Source: Acidimicrobiia bacterium (GTDB taxonomy: Bacteria; Actinomycetota; Acidimicrobiia; Acidimicrobiales; JACDCH01). Taken from it: a DNA stretch of 7,357 nucleotides. Below, piece after piece: positions 1-5,915 of the stretch. Numbering within the stretch: the stretch's first letter is position 1; each line of letters begins with the position of its first letter. Made by a program: the position numbers and the translations under genes. A model generated the notes under the pieces. The model had not been told where the DNA came from. It saw nothing but the letters and a program-made list of their open reading frames with translations, and ran no database searches. Location: the NCBI GenBank assembly GCA_013694495.1, contig JACDCH010000569.1, positions 1 through 7,357 of the forward strand, written 5' to 3'.

Positions 1-1
1 C

Positions 2-1627
2 GCCCGAGGCATCAACCTGCGCCTGGTCGACCGCGACACGCTGGGCATCTCGCTCGACGAGACCTCGACCCGCACCGTCGTCGAGGACGTGTGGCGTGCG
101 TTCGGCGTCGACGCGTCCGTGGACGACCTCGACCTCGTCGTCGGCACGGCCGTCCCTCCGTCGCTGCGGCGCTCGAGCGACTTCCTCTCGCACCCGGTCT
201 TCAACACGCACCGCTCCGAGACCGAGATGCTGCGCTACCTCCGCAAGCTCATGGACCGCGACCTCGCCCTCGACCGGGCGATGATCCCCCTCGGGTCCTG
301 CACCATGAAGCTCAACGCGACCGCCGAGATGATCCCCGTCACCTGGCCCGAGTTCGGCGCTATCCACCCGTTCGCCCCGGCCGAGCAGACCGAGGGCTAC
401 CTCGAGATGATCCGCGGGCTCGAAGCGGCGCTGGTCGAGATCACGGGCTACGACGCCGTGTCGCTGCAGCCCAACGCCGGCAGCCAGGGCGAGCTGGCCG
501 GGCTCCTCGCCATCCGCGCCTGGCACCGCAGCCGGGGCGACCTCGACCGCACCGTGTGCCTCATCCCGTCGTCGGCCCACGGCACGAACGCCGCCTCCGC
601 GGCCATGGCCGGCATGCGGGTCGTGGTCGTGGCCTGCACCAGCGCCGGCGACGTCGACCTCGACGACCTCCGGGCCAAGGTGGCCGAGCACGCCGGCACG
701 ATCGCCGCGCTGATGGTCACCTACCCATCGACGCACGGCGTCTTCGAGGACGCCATCGCCGACGTCTGCGCCGCGGTGCACGACGCCGGCGGGCAGATCT
801 ACGTCGACGGCGCCGACCTCAACGCCCTCGTGGGCCTGGCCCGGCCCGGTCGCTTCGGCGCCGACGTCTCGCACCTCAACCTGCACAAGACGTTCTGCAT
901 CCCTCACGGCGGCGGTGGGCCCGGCATCGGCCCGGTCGCCGTGCGCAGCCACCTGGCGCCGTTCCTGCCGAACCACCCGCTGGTCGACGGCGCCGGCCCC
1001 GACTCCGGCATCGGGGCCATCTCGGCCGCGCCGTGGGGGTCGGCAGGGATCCTGCCGATCCCGTGGGCCTACATCCGCATGATGGGGGGCGACGGCCTGC
1101 GCCGGGCCTCGCAGGTGGCGATCCTCAACGCCAACTACGTCGCCCGCCGCCTCGACGACCACTACCCGGTGCTCTACACCGGCAAGGGCGGGCTGGTGGC
1201 CCACGAGTGCATCCTCGACCTCCGCCCCCTCACCAAGGCGACGGGCGTCACCGTCGAGGACGTCGCCAAGCGCCTCATCGACCACGGTTTCCACGCCCCG
1301 ACGATGAGCTTCCCGGTGGCCGGCACGCTGATGGTCGAGCCCACCGAGTCGGAGTCGAAGTCCGAGCTCGACCGCTTCTGCGACGCCATGATCGCCATCC
1401 GGGCCGAGATCGACGAGTGCCCCGATGTGCTTCGCAACGCGCCCCACACGGCGGCGATGGTCACCGCCGACGAGTGGCCGTACAGCTACTCCCGTGAGCA
1501 GGCCGCGTACCCGTCGGCCCGCACCCGGCGCACGAAGTACTGGCCGCCCGTCCGCCGCATCGACAGTGCCCAGGGCGACCGCAACCTCGTGTGCGCCTGC
1601 CCCCCCATCGAGGCCTACGCCGACTGA
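2..1627 (+). CDS. gcvP: Glycine dehydrogenase (decarboxylating), P protein of the glycine cleavage system; 5' end cut by window edge
   Basis: PLP-dependent glycine decarboxylase. It releases CO2 from glycine and passes the aminomethyl group to lipoyl-GcvH in the cytosol. The frame is open from base 2 without a start, so the gene begins outside the window; 541 residues are visible of the roughly 950 usual for the single-chain form. The visible part opens with the end of the N-terminal half (RGINLRLVDRDTLGIS) and runs unbroken into the C-terminal half, so this is the fused form and not split GcvPA/GcvPB. Family signatures: SDFLSHPVFNTHRSETEMLRY, GSCTMKLN (visible residues 98-105), LQPNAGSQGE, AHGTNAASAAMAG, and the PLP-lysine segment HLNLHKTFCIPHGGGGPG with the Schiff-base Lys at visible residue 296 (codon 887-889). 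It ends at TGA 1625-1627, 49 bases from the convergent gcvT. No frameshift is seen. Family identity is certain from motifs. Confidence 0.97.
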   Translation, partial: ARGINLRLVDRDTLGISLDETSTRTVVEDVWRAFGVDASVDDLDLVVGTAVPPSLRRSSDFLSHPVFNTHRSETEMLRYLRKLMDRDLALDRAMIPLGSCTMKLNATAEMIPVTWPEFGAIHPFAPAEQTEGYLEMIRGLEAALVEITGYDAVSLQPNAGSQGELAGLLAIRAWHRSRGDLDRTVCLIPSSAHGTNAASAAMAGMRVVVVACTSAGDVDLDDLRAKVAEHAGTIAALMVTYPSTHGVFEDAIADVCAAVHDAGGQIYVDGADLNALVGLARPGRFGADVSHLNLHKTFCIPHGGGGPGIGPVAVRSHLAPFLPNHPLVDGAGPDSGIGAISAAPWGSAGILPIPWAYIRMMGGDGLRRASQVAILNANYVARRLDDHYPVLYTGKGGLVAHECILDLRPLTKATGVTVEDVAKRLIDHGFHAPTMSFPVAGTLMVEPTESESKSELDRFCDAMIAIRAEIDECPDVLRNAPHTAAMVTADEWPYSYSREQAAYPSARTRRTKYWPPVRRIDSAQGDRNLVCACPPIEAYAD

Positions 1628-1635
1628 CGACTGGC

Positions 1636-1663
1636 CGGCGCCCGCCCCAGCGCCGAACTGGGG
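1636..1663. terminator. Overlapping hairpins between convergent gcvP and gcvT, possible terminator
   Basis: Two alternative GC-rich stems lie in the 49-base gap. CGGCGC (1636-1641) can pair with GCGCCG (1650-1655), loop 8. CCCCAG (1645-1650) can pair with CTGGGG (1658-1663), loop 7. Between convergent genes a shared terminator is expected. There is no real T-run on either strand (only ACTATTT further on in the plus direction), so classic intrinsic termination is not well supported. Confidence 0.4.
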
Positions 1664-1676
1664 GCAGGAATCGACA

Positions 1677-2783
1677 CTATTTCGCGAATGCTGCCCCCGA
1701 TTGCGGCCGGCGCTCCTTCTTGACGAACGGGGTGGCCACCACCGTGCCGGCCAGGTGGTCGCCGCCGCGGAGCTCGAGGGCGACCTTGGTGCCCTCGGCC
1801 ACGTCGGGCGGGACGAAGGCGAGGGCGATGCCGTGGCCGAGGACGGGGCTGAAGTTCCCGCTCGTGACCTCGCCCACCGGCGCACCGCCCACCAGCACGG
1901 CCTGGCCGGCGCGGGGCGGGCGGCGGCCTTCGGTGGCGATGCCCCGGAGGCGCCGGGCCACGCCTCGCTCCTTCTCGACGGTCAGCGCGTCGCGACCCCG
2001 GAAGTCGCCCTTGTCCCAGCGCACCACCCAGCCGAGGCCGGACTGGAGGGGTGTGATGCCGGCGCCCAGCTCGTGGCCGTGGAGGGGCAGGCCGGCTTCG
2101 AGGCGGAGCGTGTCCCGCGCCCCGAGCCCGGCGGGCTCGAGCCCGGCCGCCAGCAGGGCGTCCCACAGCTCCGGCGCGGCGGCGGACGGCACGGCCAGCT
2201 CGACGCCGTCCTCCCCCGTGTAGCCCGTGCCGGCGACGACCACGTCGGTCCCGCCGAAGCGGGCGGAACCGATGTGGAACCGGGGCACGTCGGCCGCGTC
2301 CGGGAGCACGGCCGCCAGGCGCGACCGGGCCTCGGGGCCCTGGACGGCGAGGATCGCCCGCGTCGTGGTGACGTCGGCGTCCTCCCCCACCCCCAGCGCG
2401 TCGCGCACGCCGGCCGTGTTCGACGCGTTCGGCATCACGTCGAAGCGCCCGTCGTCGACCCACCACACGATGATGTCGTCGACCACCGAGGCGTCGTCGG
2501 GGTCGAGCAGGTGCGTGTACTGGGCCCGGCCGGGGGCGATGCGGGCCAGGTCGTTCGTGAACGCCGCCTGCAGCCGCCCCAGTGCCTCCGGCCCCTCGAC
2601 GCGCACCGTGCCGAGGTGGCTCACGTCGAACACGACCGCGCCCGAGCGGCAGGCGTGGTGCTCCGCGATCGTCCCGGCCGGGTACGACAGCGGCATGTCC
2701 CAGCCGCCGAACTCGGTGAGCTTGGCCCCGAGGGCCCGGTGGGCAGCATCGAGCGGGGACGTGCGCAGGGCCTCGGTGGTCAC
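1677..2783 (-). CDS. gcvT: Aminomethyltransferase, T protein of the glycine cleavage system
   Basis: Tetrahydrofolate-dependent aminomethyltransferase. It takes the aminomethyl group from lipoyl-GcvH, releases ammonia and forms 5,10-methylene-THF. The product is 368 residues, the normal family length. Start chosen at GTG 2783 (VTTEALRTSPLDAAHRALG), because homology begins at once with SPLDAAHRALGAKLTEFGGWDMP. Further signatures: FDVSHLG (52-58), AFTNDLARIAPGRAQYTHLL (74-93), SVVDDIIVW with Asp102 at the place of the catalytic Asp of E. coli GcvT, ARDTLRLEAGLPLHGHEL (222-239), GEVTSGNFSPVLG (304-316) and C-terminal TPFVKK. Stop TAG 1677-1679. It faces gcvP tail to tail and lies 13 bases after the phosphotransferase stop, which suggests co-transcription with that gene and resR. 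No convincing Shine-Dalgarno precedes the GTG, so translational coupling is likely (inference). Confidence 0.96.
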   Translation of the reverse strand: MTTEALRTSPLDAAHRALGAKLTEFGGWDMPLSYPAGTIAEHHACRSGAVVFDVSHLGTVRVEGPEALGRLQAAFTNDLARIAPGRAQYTHLLDPDDASVVDDIIVWWVDDGRFDVMPNASNTAGVRDALGVGEDADVTTTRAILAVQGPEARSRLAAVLPDAADVPRFHIGSARFGGTDVVVAGTGYTGEDGVELAVPSAAAPELWDALLAAGLEPAGLGARDTLRLEAGLPLHGHELGAGITPLQSGLGWVVRWDKGDFRGRDALTVEKERGVARRLRGIATEGRRPPRAGQAVLVGGAPVGEVTSGNFSPVLGHGIALAFVPPDVAEGTKVALELRGGDHLAGTVVATPFVKKERRPQSGAAFAK

Positions 2784-2788
2784 GGCGC

Positions 2789-2803
2789 CGATGTAACTAC
2801 AGC
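2789..2803 (+). promoter_or_regulatory. Second copy of the resR-promoter core motif, at the gcvT start
   Basis: CGATGTAACTACAGC here matches the minus-strand CGGTGTAACTACTGC of the resR start region (4117-4131) at 13 of 15 bases. It is AT-richer than its surroundings and holds the near-palindrome TGTA-AC-TACA (2792-2801). It spans the phosphotransferase stop codon and the short gap to gcvT, so some of its bases are fixed by coding. A regulatory role, for example binding of the same MerR protein, is inference only. Confidence 0.3.
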
Positions 2804-3621
2804 AGCGCCCGGGCCACGGCCAGGCTGCGCGCGCCGACTCCGGAGGGATGCGGGAGCCCGTCCTCGTGGCACCACGCGGACGAGATGGCGCACCACGCCA
2901 CGGCCAGCCACCGGAGCCGGGCCGGGTCGACGCCGGCCGTCGCGGCGAGAACCGGGATCCGCTCCTCGGGCGGGAGGGCGGGTCCGTTGTAAAGCGCGGG
3001 GCAGAGGTCGAGGGCCCGCTCCCCCACGATCGGTTGGGGGTCGATGGCGACCCAACCGCGGGCCGACGAGAGCACGTTGCCGTGATGGGCGTCGCCGTGG
3101 AGGAGGACGTCGTCGTCGGCGTCGCGCAGGGCCCGCCAGCGCCGAGCCGCTTCGTCTGCCACCTCGGGTCCGAGCTCCACGCGGAACCGTTCGATCGTCG
3201 CGGCCCAACGGGGGCCGAGCTCGCCGACGCTGCGCCACGGCACTCCCGCCGGCGGGGGCACCCACAGCCGGGCGATCGCAGTGGCGAGAACCGCGTCGTC
3301 GTCGGTGGGATCGCCGGGTACGAGCCGCTCGAGGAGGAGCACGCCCTCGTTTGCCTCGTAGACGTGGCAGGCCGCGTCGCCCCACGCTTCGAGGGCGTCG
3401 CGGTCGAGCGGGAGGACGCCTTCCTCGGGCCACGGCAGCTTGAGGACTGCGGGCGTGCCGTCGGTCCGCCGCACGGCACCGACCCAGGAGTAGCCGCTGT
3501 CGAAGACCGACTCGAGCTCCAGCTCCCAGCGGTGCAGGGCGCGGTCGACCACGCCGGGGAGCTCGGCGAGCCAGTCGGTCCCGGTGGCCCAGTTCGCGAG
3601 CCGGGACGGGATCTCGACCAG
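2797..3621 (-). CDS. Aminoglycoside/hydroxyurea antibiotic resistance kinase family (streptomycin 6-phosphotransferase-like)
   Basis: Predicted small-molecule kinase of the APH(6)/hydroxyurea-kinase family, ATP-dependent and cytosolic; known members phosphorylate streptomycin. With the start proposed here (CTG 3621-3619) it is 274 residues. Visible parts: N-terminal VEIPSRL...WLAELPGVVDRAL...W; ATP-binding lysine in GTPAVLKLPWPE (Lys61); Brenner motif LLHGDAHHGNVL (Asp177 catalytic, Asn182 Mg ligand); and RGWVAIDPQPIVGERALDL, whose Asp194 stands for the DFG aspartate. The only conventional start is GTG 3552, giving 251 residues, but 23 residues upstream of it look like the family N-terminus, so CTG just after the resR stop is my choice. 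The TAG of resR (3625-3627) is in this same frame. It lies 3 bases after resR and 13 before gcvT, probably one transcript. All key residues are kept. The true substrate is unknown: resistance is possible, not shown. Confidence 0.85.
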   Translation of the reverse strand: MVEIPSRLANWATGTDWLAELPGVVDRALHRWELELESVFDSGYSWVGAVRRTDGTPAVLKLPWPEEGVLPLDRDALEAWGDAACHVYEANEGVLLLERLVPGDPTDDDAVLATAIARLWVPPPAGVPWRSVGELGPRWAATIERFRVELGPEVADEAARRWRALRDADDDVLLHGDAHHGNVLSSARGWVAIDPQPIVGERALDLCPALYNGPALPPEERIPVLAATAGVDPARLRWLAVAWCAISSAWCHEDGLPHPSGVGARSLAVARALL

Positions 3622-3624
3622 GGC

Positions 3625-4086
3625 CTACGACCCGGTCGAGCTCAGTGCCGGGGAGTCGGCTGACCCCACCGGGCCCCGCAGCTCCACGATGCGGGCGTCG
3701 AGGTCGGCCTGGCACTGGCCGAGGTTCATCACGTTCAGCACGCCCTGGCCCTTGTGGAGCAGGTCGAGCAGCTGGCCGTCGTCGAGGGCGAGGGAGGCCG
3801 AGGTGCCGTCGATGACGAGGTTGGCGGTGGCGATCTCCTCGCCCACGAGGCGCCGCAGCTCGGCGAAGACGTGGCGCACGTTCTCGAGCTTCAGGCCGCT
3901 GTCGAGCAGCTGCTTGACCACCCGTAGCTCGAGCAGGTCGCCGTAGCCGTAGAGCCGACGGCTGCCGCTCCCGGACGCGTCGCTGATCGACGGCCGGATG
4001 AGGTCGGTCCGGGCCCAGTAGTCGAGCTGCCGGTAGGTGATGCCGACGATCTCCGCCGTGCGCTTGCCGCTGTAGCCCTCGCTCAC
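3625..4086 (-). CDS. resR: MerR-family transcriptional regulator, Rv1830/ResR type
   Basis: DNA-binding regulator with a MerR-type winged helix. Residues 4-75 carry GYSGKRTAEIVGITYRQLDYW, then RTDLIRPS, GSGSRRLYGYGDLLELRVVKQLL and the GLKLENVRHVFAELR helix. These closely resemble mycobacterial Rv1830 (ResR/McdR), linked there to growth and division control and drug resilience. The C-terminal half (about 85-135) has the family's DLLHKGQGV segment. Start: GTG 4086 has an excellent AGGAGG (4092-4097) 5 bases upstream, giving 153 residues. An in-frame GTG at 4113 would add nine poorly conserved residues. TAG at 3625-3627 is followed after 3 bases by the phosphotransferase. In mycobacteria this gene follows DUF151; here 2.3 kb of other DNA intervenes and it has its own candidate operator. 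Effector unknown; no Cys-rich metal site is seen. Confidence 0.92.
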   Translation of the reverse strand: MSEGYSGKRTAEIVGITYRQLDYWARTDLIRPSISDASGSGSRRLYGYGDLLELRVVKQLLDSGLKLENVRHVFAELRRLVGEEIATANLVIDGTSASLALDDGQLLDLLHKGQGVLNVMNLGQCQADLDARIVELRGPVGSADSPALSSTGS

Positions 4087-4110
4087 GACTGCCTCCTGCT
4101 CACCCTGGGT

Positions 4111-4136
4111 CACATCGCAGTAGTTACACCGATGTG
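4111..4136 (-). promoter_or_regulatory. 26-bp dyad at the resR start: candidate promoter/operator
   Basis: CACATCG (4111-4117) and CGATGTG (4130-4136) form a perfect 7-bp inverted repeat with a 12-base spacer. Inside, the minus strand reads GTGTAACTACTG, an AT-rich island in GC-rich DNA with possible -10 hexamers (TAACTA or GTAACT); I see no good -35. From such a -10, transcription would start near 4113-4115, giving resR a leader of about 27 bases carrying its AGGAGG. MerR proteins classically bind dyads inside their own promoters, so autoregulation is a reasonable inference. Confidence 0.45.
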
Positions 4137-4190
4137 GGGACGACGAGCGTACGGCCGGGGGCGCGCGCCGTCAACCCTCGAGCGGACCGA

Positions 4191-4370
4191 TCACGCTTGG
4201 CTCTCCACGAACGCAAGGACTTCCTCGATCTCGGTACTCGGGCGGCAGGTCGTCGGACGCGATCGCCGCCGTGTACCAGTGCGCTGCCGTCTCCCAGCTG
4301 CGGGCGGCGAACTCGGTCAGCGCGTTGGCGAGTCCTGGCGACCGGTCGCGGCGCAATCGTCATCTGCCAT
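4191..4370 (-). pseudogene. Decayed small gene with two apparent frameshifts, unknown function
   Basis: The minus strand reads MADD from ATG 4370. After a one-base loss near 4357 it continues in another frame as LRRDRSPGLANALTEFAAR, then SWETAAHWYTAAIASDDLPPEY. One extra base at 4233 then shifts it into EIEEVLAFVESQA and a TGA at 4191-4193. Codons on each side of both breaks have the G/C-rich third positions of real genes here, and the joined product of about 60 residues reads as one small protein. I do not recognise the family; the tail faintly recalls the 'LPPE..EEVL.F.E' ending of small antitoxin-like proteins. Alternatives: a sequencing error in a live gene, or chance. No clear ribosome binding site precedes it. 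Confidence 0.4.
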
Positions 4371-4406
4371 CTGTGACAGGGATCAGGAGCACGTCGACTG
4401 CGATGG

Positions 4407-4532
4407 TCACGAGCGCCCCCGGTGGTCAGGGTCGTCGATCGACAGCACATCGAATGCGGCGAACGACGGGGTCGGACGGTTCGTGCGTCGGCGCATCGAC
4501 ACCGTCGGAGCAACGCCGTAGAAGTCGCTCAT
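4407..4532 (-). CDS. Possible 41-residue ORF or gene remnant, unknown
   Basis: ATG 4532 to TGA 4407 encodes 41 residues beginning MSDFYGVAPTVSMRRRTN and containing FAAFDVLSIDDPDH. Third positions are mostly G or C, as in the real genes. Its stop overlaps a GTG in a GTGA arrangement that opens a 16-codon frame (VTIAVDVLLIPVTDGR), which ends next to the decayed small gene at 4191-4370. Together they look like fragments of a former minus-strand gene or pair. No Shine-Dalgarno and no known motif are seen. It may be entirely non-coding; the rest of 4371-4664 holds nothing else I can support apart from the leader of the surface protein. Confidence 0.22.
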   Translation of the reverse strand: MSDFYGVAPTVSMRRRTNRPTPSFAAFDVLSIDDPDHRGRS

Positions 4533-4609
4533 CCGGCTGGGCGAGGCCGTCCACCTACGCACCGTGGCGCGAACCGCACAAACCTCACCTTTGGGCTCGG
4601 CGGCTGCGG

Positions 4610-4661
4610 TACAGTCGTTTGCGTGGGTGGAGGCAGCGCCTCCCCGACGTGACGGGAGGCG
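4610..4661 (+). promoter_or_regulatory. Leader of the surface-protein gene: possible -10, two competing hairpins and RBS
   Basis: TACAGT (4610-4615) is a plausible -10 without a clear -35; it would place the transcript start near 4622. Two stems compete for one strand. GGAGGC (4629-4634) pairs with GCCTCC (4638-4643), loop AGC. Alternatively CGCCTCCC (4637-4644) pairs with GGGAGGCG (4654-4661), loop 9, and buries the Shine-Dalgarno GGGAGG (4654-4659), which sits 5 bases before ATG 4665. The first fold frees the ribosome site and the second hides it. The pairing is seen in the sequence; a switching role is inference. Confidence 0.4.
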
Positions 4662-4664
4662 GCG

Positions 4665-5768
4665 ATGAGCGGACCGACCAAGGGTGCCCAAACGGTCGCT
4701 GCCGTCGCTGCGTCGTTGCTGTCGGTGCTGCTCGTCCTCGGCTGGGTGAGCCAGACCGCGCCCGCAGCGGCACAGGTCGCCCCCGTCGCGATCAACCAAT
4801 GCAACGGGATCCTGAACGCCGGCGGTCAGGCCGTCGAGTGCCACGTGACCGTGATCAACAACCTCGACCTGGCGACGGGAGAGGCCAGCTCGACGGTCAC
4901 CGTCACCCTCTGCCAGGGCGCTGCCAACGCCCCCGCCACCCTGACCTGCACCGGCCCTACCACCACGGCGTACACGGCCCTCACGACCTCGGTGACGCAG
5001 TGCGACGGCTCCGGTAGTGGCGGCGGCGGCACCGTCTCGTGCACGGTCAGCGTCGTGAACAACATCACCGGCGCGGCCACGACCACCCCGTCGACAATCA
5101 ACCAGTGCAACGCGTCCGGCGAGGGTGGCGGGACACAGCCGACCGTGCTGTGCGTCGCGCCGTCGGGATCGGCGACGAACACGAGCGGCGCCACCATCAC
5201 CCAGTGCAACGGCTCGGGGAACGGCGGCGGTGGGACGCAGCGCGTCCGCTGCACGGTGAACCCGTCGACGCAGACGTCGGCGCTGCCGGTGTCGATCAGC
5301 CAATGCAACGGCTCGGGCAACGGTGGCGGCGCCACGGTGACGTGCACCGCCTCGCTGACCAACAACGTCAGGACATCCGGCACGCCGACGACGGCCACGC
5401 CCACCACCGCCACCGGCACACCGACAACCACCGTCGGGACGCCGACCACGGTTGCGGGTGGTGCGCCGACGACGGCCACGGGAGGCGGCACGCCGACCAC
5501 CGGCACCGGTGCGGCACCCACGACGATGCTTCCTCGATCAGGCGGCAGTGGCGGGAGTGGCGGTGGCGCCACGACCGGTGGCGCGATCGCCAGGACCGGG
5601 TCGACCGCTGACGGCACGGCCGTCGCCGGGCTCGCCCTTCTTGCCCTCGGCGGCCTCTTCGCCGCCGAGGCGAGCCGCCGCCGGCGAGCAATCGAGGCCG
5701 AAGATCGTCAGCGACGCGCTCGGCACGTCGTGCGCCGCACCTCAGCGCAGCGCCGATCGGCGGACTGA
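4665..5768 (+). CDS. Exported, probably cell-wall-anchored protein with six Cys-paired QCNG repeats and a Thr/Pro stalk
   Basis: 367 residues; no function known to me. Order: a signal peptide (about 1-37; hydrophobic core 11-28, likely cleavage after APAAAQ); six imperfect repeats (43-231); a Thr/Pro/Gly-rich stalk (240-287); a Gly/Ser linker; sorting-like motifs LPRSG (289-293) and IARTG (308-312, near the LAXTG of class E sortases); a hydrophobic segment (317-336); and RRRR (338-341) with a further 26 mostly basic residues. Each repeat holds two Cys: 46/59, 83/95, 113/126, 148/163, 181/196, 214/227. The typical form is (I/V)xQCNGSGNGGGxxxVxCTVxxxNN. All 12 Cys fall in pairs, which suggests one disulfide per repeat on the outside of the cell (inference). 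ATG 4665 has GGGAGG 5 bases upstream. It is the only intact gene between decayed genes, on the opposite strand to resR and DUF151. Possible roles: adhesion or surface coat. Confidence 0.85.
   Translation: MSGPTKGAQTVAAVAASLLSVLLVLGWVSQTAPAAAQVAPVAINQCNGILNAGGQAVECHVTVINNLDLATGEASSTVTVTLCQGAANAPATLTCTGPTTTAYTALTTSVTQCDGSGSGGGGTVSCTVSVVNNITGAATTTPSTINQCNASGEGGGTQPTVLCVAPSGSATNTSGATITQCNGSGNGGGGTQRVRCTVNPSTQTSALPVSISQCNGSGNGGGATVTCTASLTNNVRTSGTPTTATPTTATGTPTTTVGTPTTVAGGAPTTATGGGTPTTGTGAAPTTMLPRSGGSGGSGGGATTGGAIARTGSTADGTAVAGLALLALGGLFAAEASRRRRAIEAEDRQRRARHVVRRTSAQRRSAD
4791..5357 (+). repeat. Six tandem in-frame repeat units coding for Cys-pair modules
   Basis: The units begin at the Cys codons of residues 46, 83, 113, 148, 181 and 214, so steps are 37, 30, 35, 33 and 33 codons. 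Spacing between the two Cys of a unit is 12 to 15 residues. The last two units are the most alike at DNA level: a TGCAACGGCTCGGG core starts at 5205 and again at 5304, 99 bases apart, which points to fairly recent duplication. The second unit is the most diverged (LCQGAANAPATLTC). Confidence 0.8.
5382..5525 (+). repeat. Low-complexity Thr/Pro-rich stalk-coding repeats
   Basis: Short degenerate units of the kind ACGCCGACGACGGCCACG and ACGCCGACCAC encode PTTAT, GTPTT and APTT steps (residues 240-287). Such Thr/Pro stretches before a sorting signal usually span the cell wall and may be O-glycosylated (family knowledge). DNA of this type is prone to slippage in length. Confidence 0.65.
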
Positions 5769-5915
5769 ACAGCGCCACTGCCCTGACCCCCGTGGGTGCA
5801 GATCGCGAGCGTGTGCGGCGAGGCCGGGGTAGTGGCCACCGACCGGGATGCGTCCTCAGGCAGCCCTACGGCGACCCGCGAGCCTGCTCTTGCCGGTGGT
5901 CCCAGCCCACACGCC

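Noticed and set aside
1425..3443. Long plus-strand frame of 672 codons
   Set aside because: Arg/Pro/Gly-rich translation with no motif, antisense to well-identified gcvT and the phosphotransferase; a by-product of GC-biased codons.
4591..4615. TTGGGC and TACAGT as a full sigma-70-type promoter
   Set aside because: The spacer would be only 13 bases, too short; only the -10-like box is kept, at low confidence.
4407..5303. 298-codon minus-strand frame reaching into the surface-protein gene
   Set aside because: The upstream two thirds is Arg-rich shadow of the plus-strand gene; only the last 41 codons look coding-like and are listed separately.
4826..5617. 263-codon minus-strand frame rich in Val and Pro
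   Set aside because: It is the mirror of the repeat-coding gene; its regularity comes from the repeats on the other strand, and there is no ribosome site.
5645..5670. Ten-bp hairpin CCTCGGCGGC / GCCGCCGAGG with a 6-base loop
   Set aside because: It lies inside the membrane-segment codons (Gly-Gly and Ala-Ala runs), which explain it; it is too far from the gene end for a terminator.
4665..5768. Reading the Cys-paired repeats as a CRISPR array or phase-variable DNA repeat
   Set aside because: Units are in-frame, imperfect and of unequal length, with no identical repeats separated by unique spacers.
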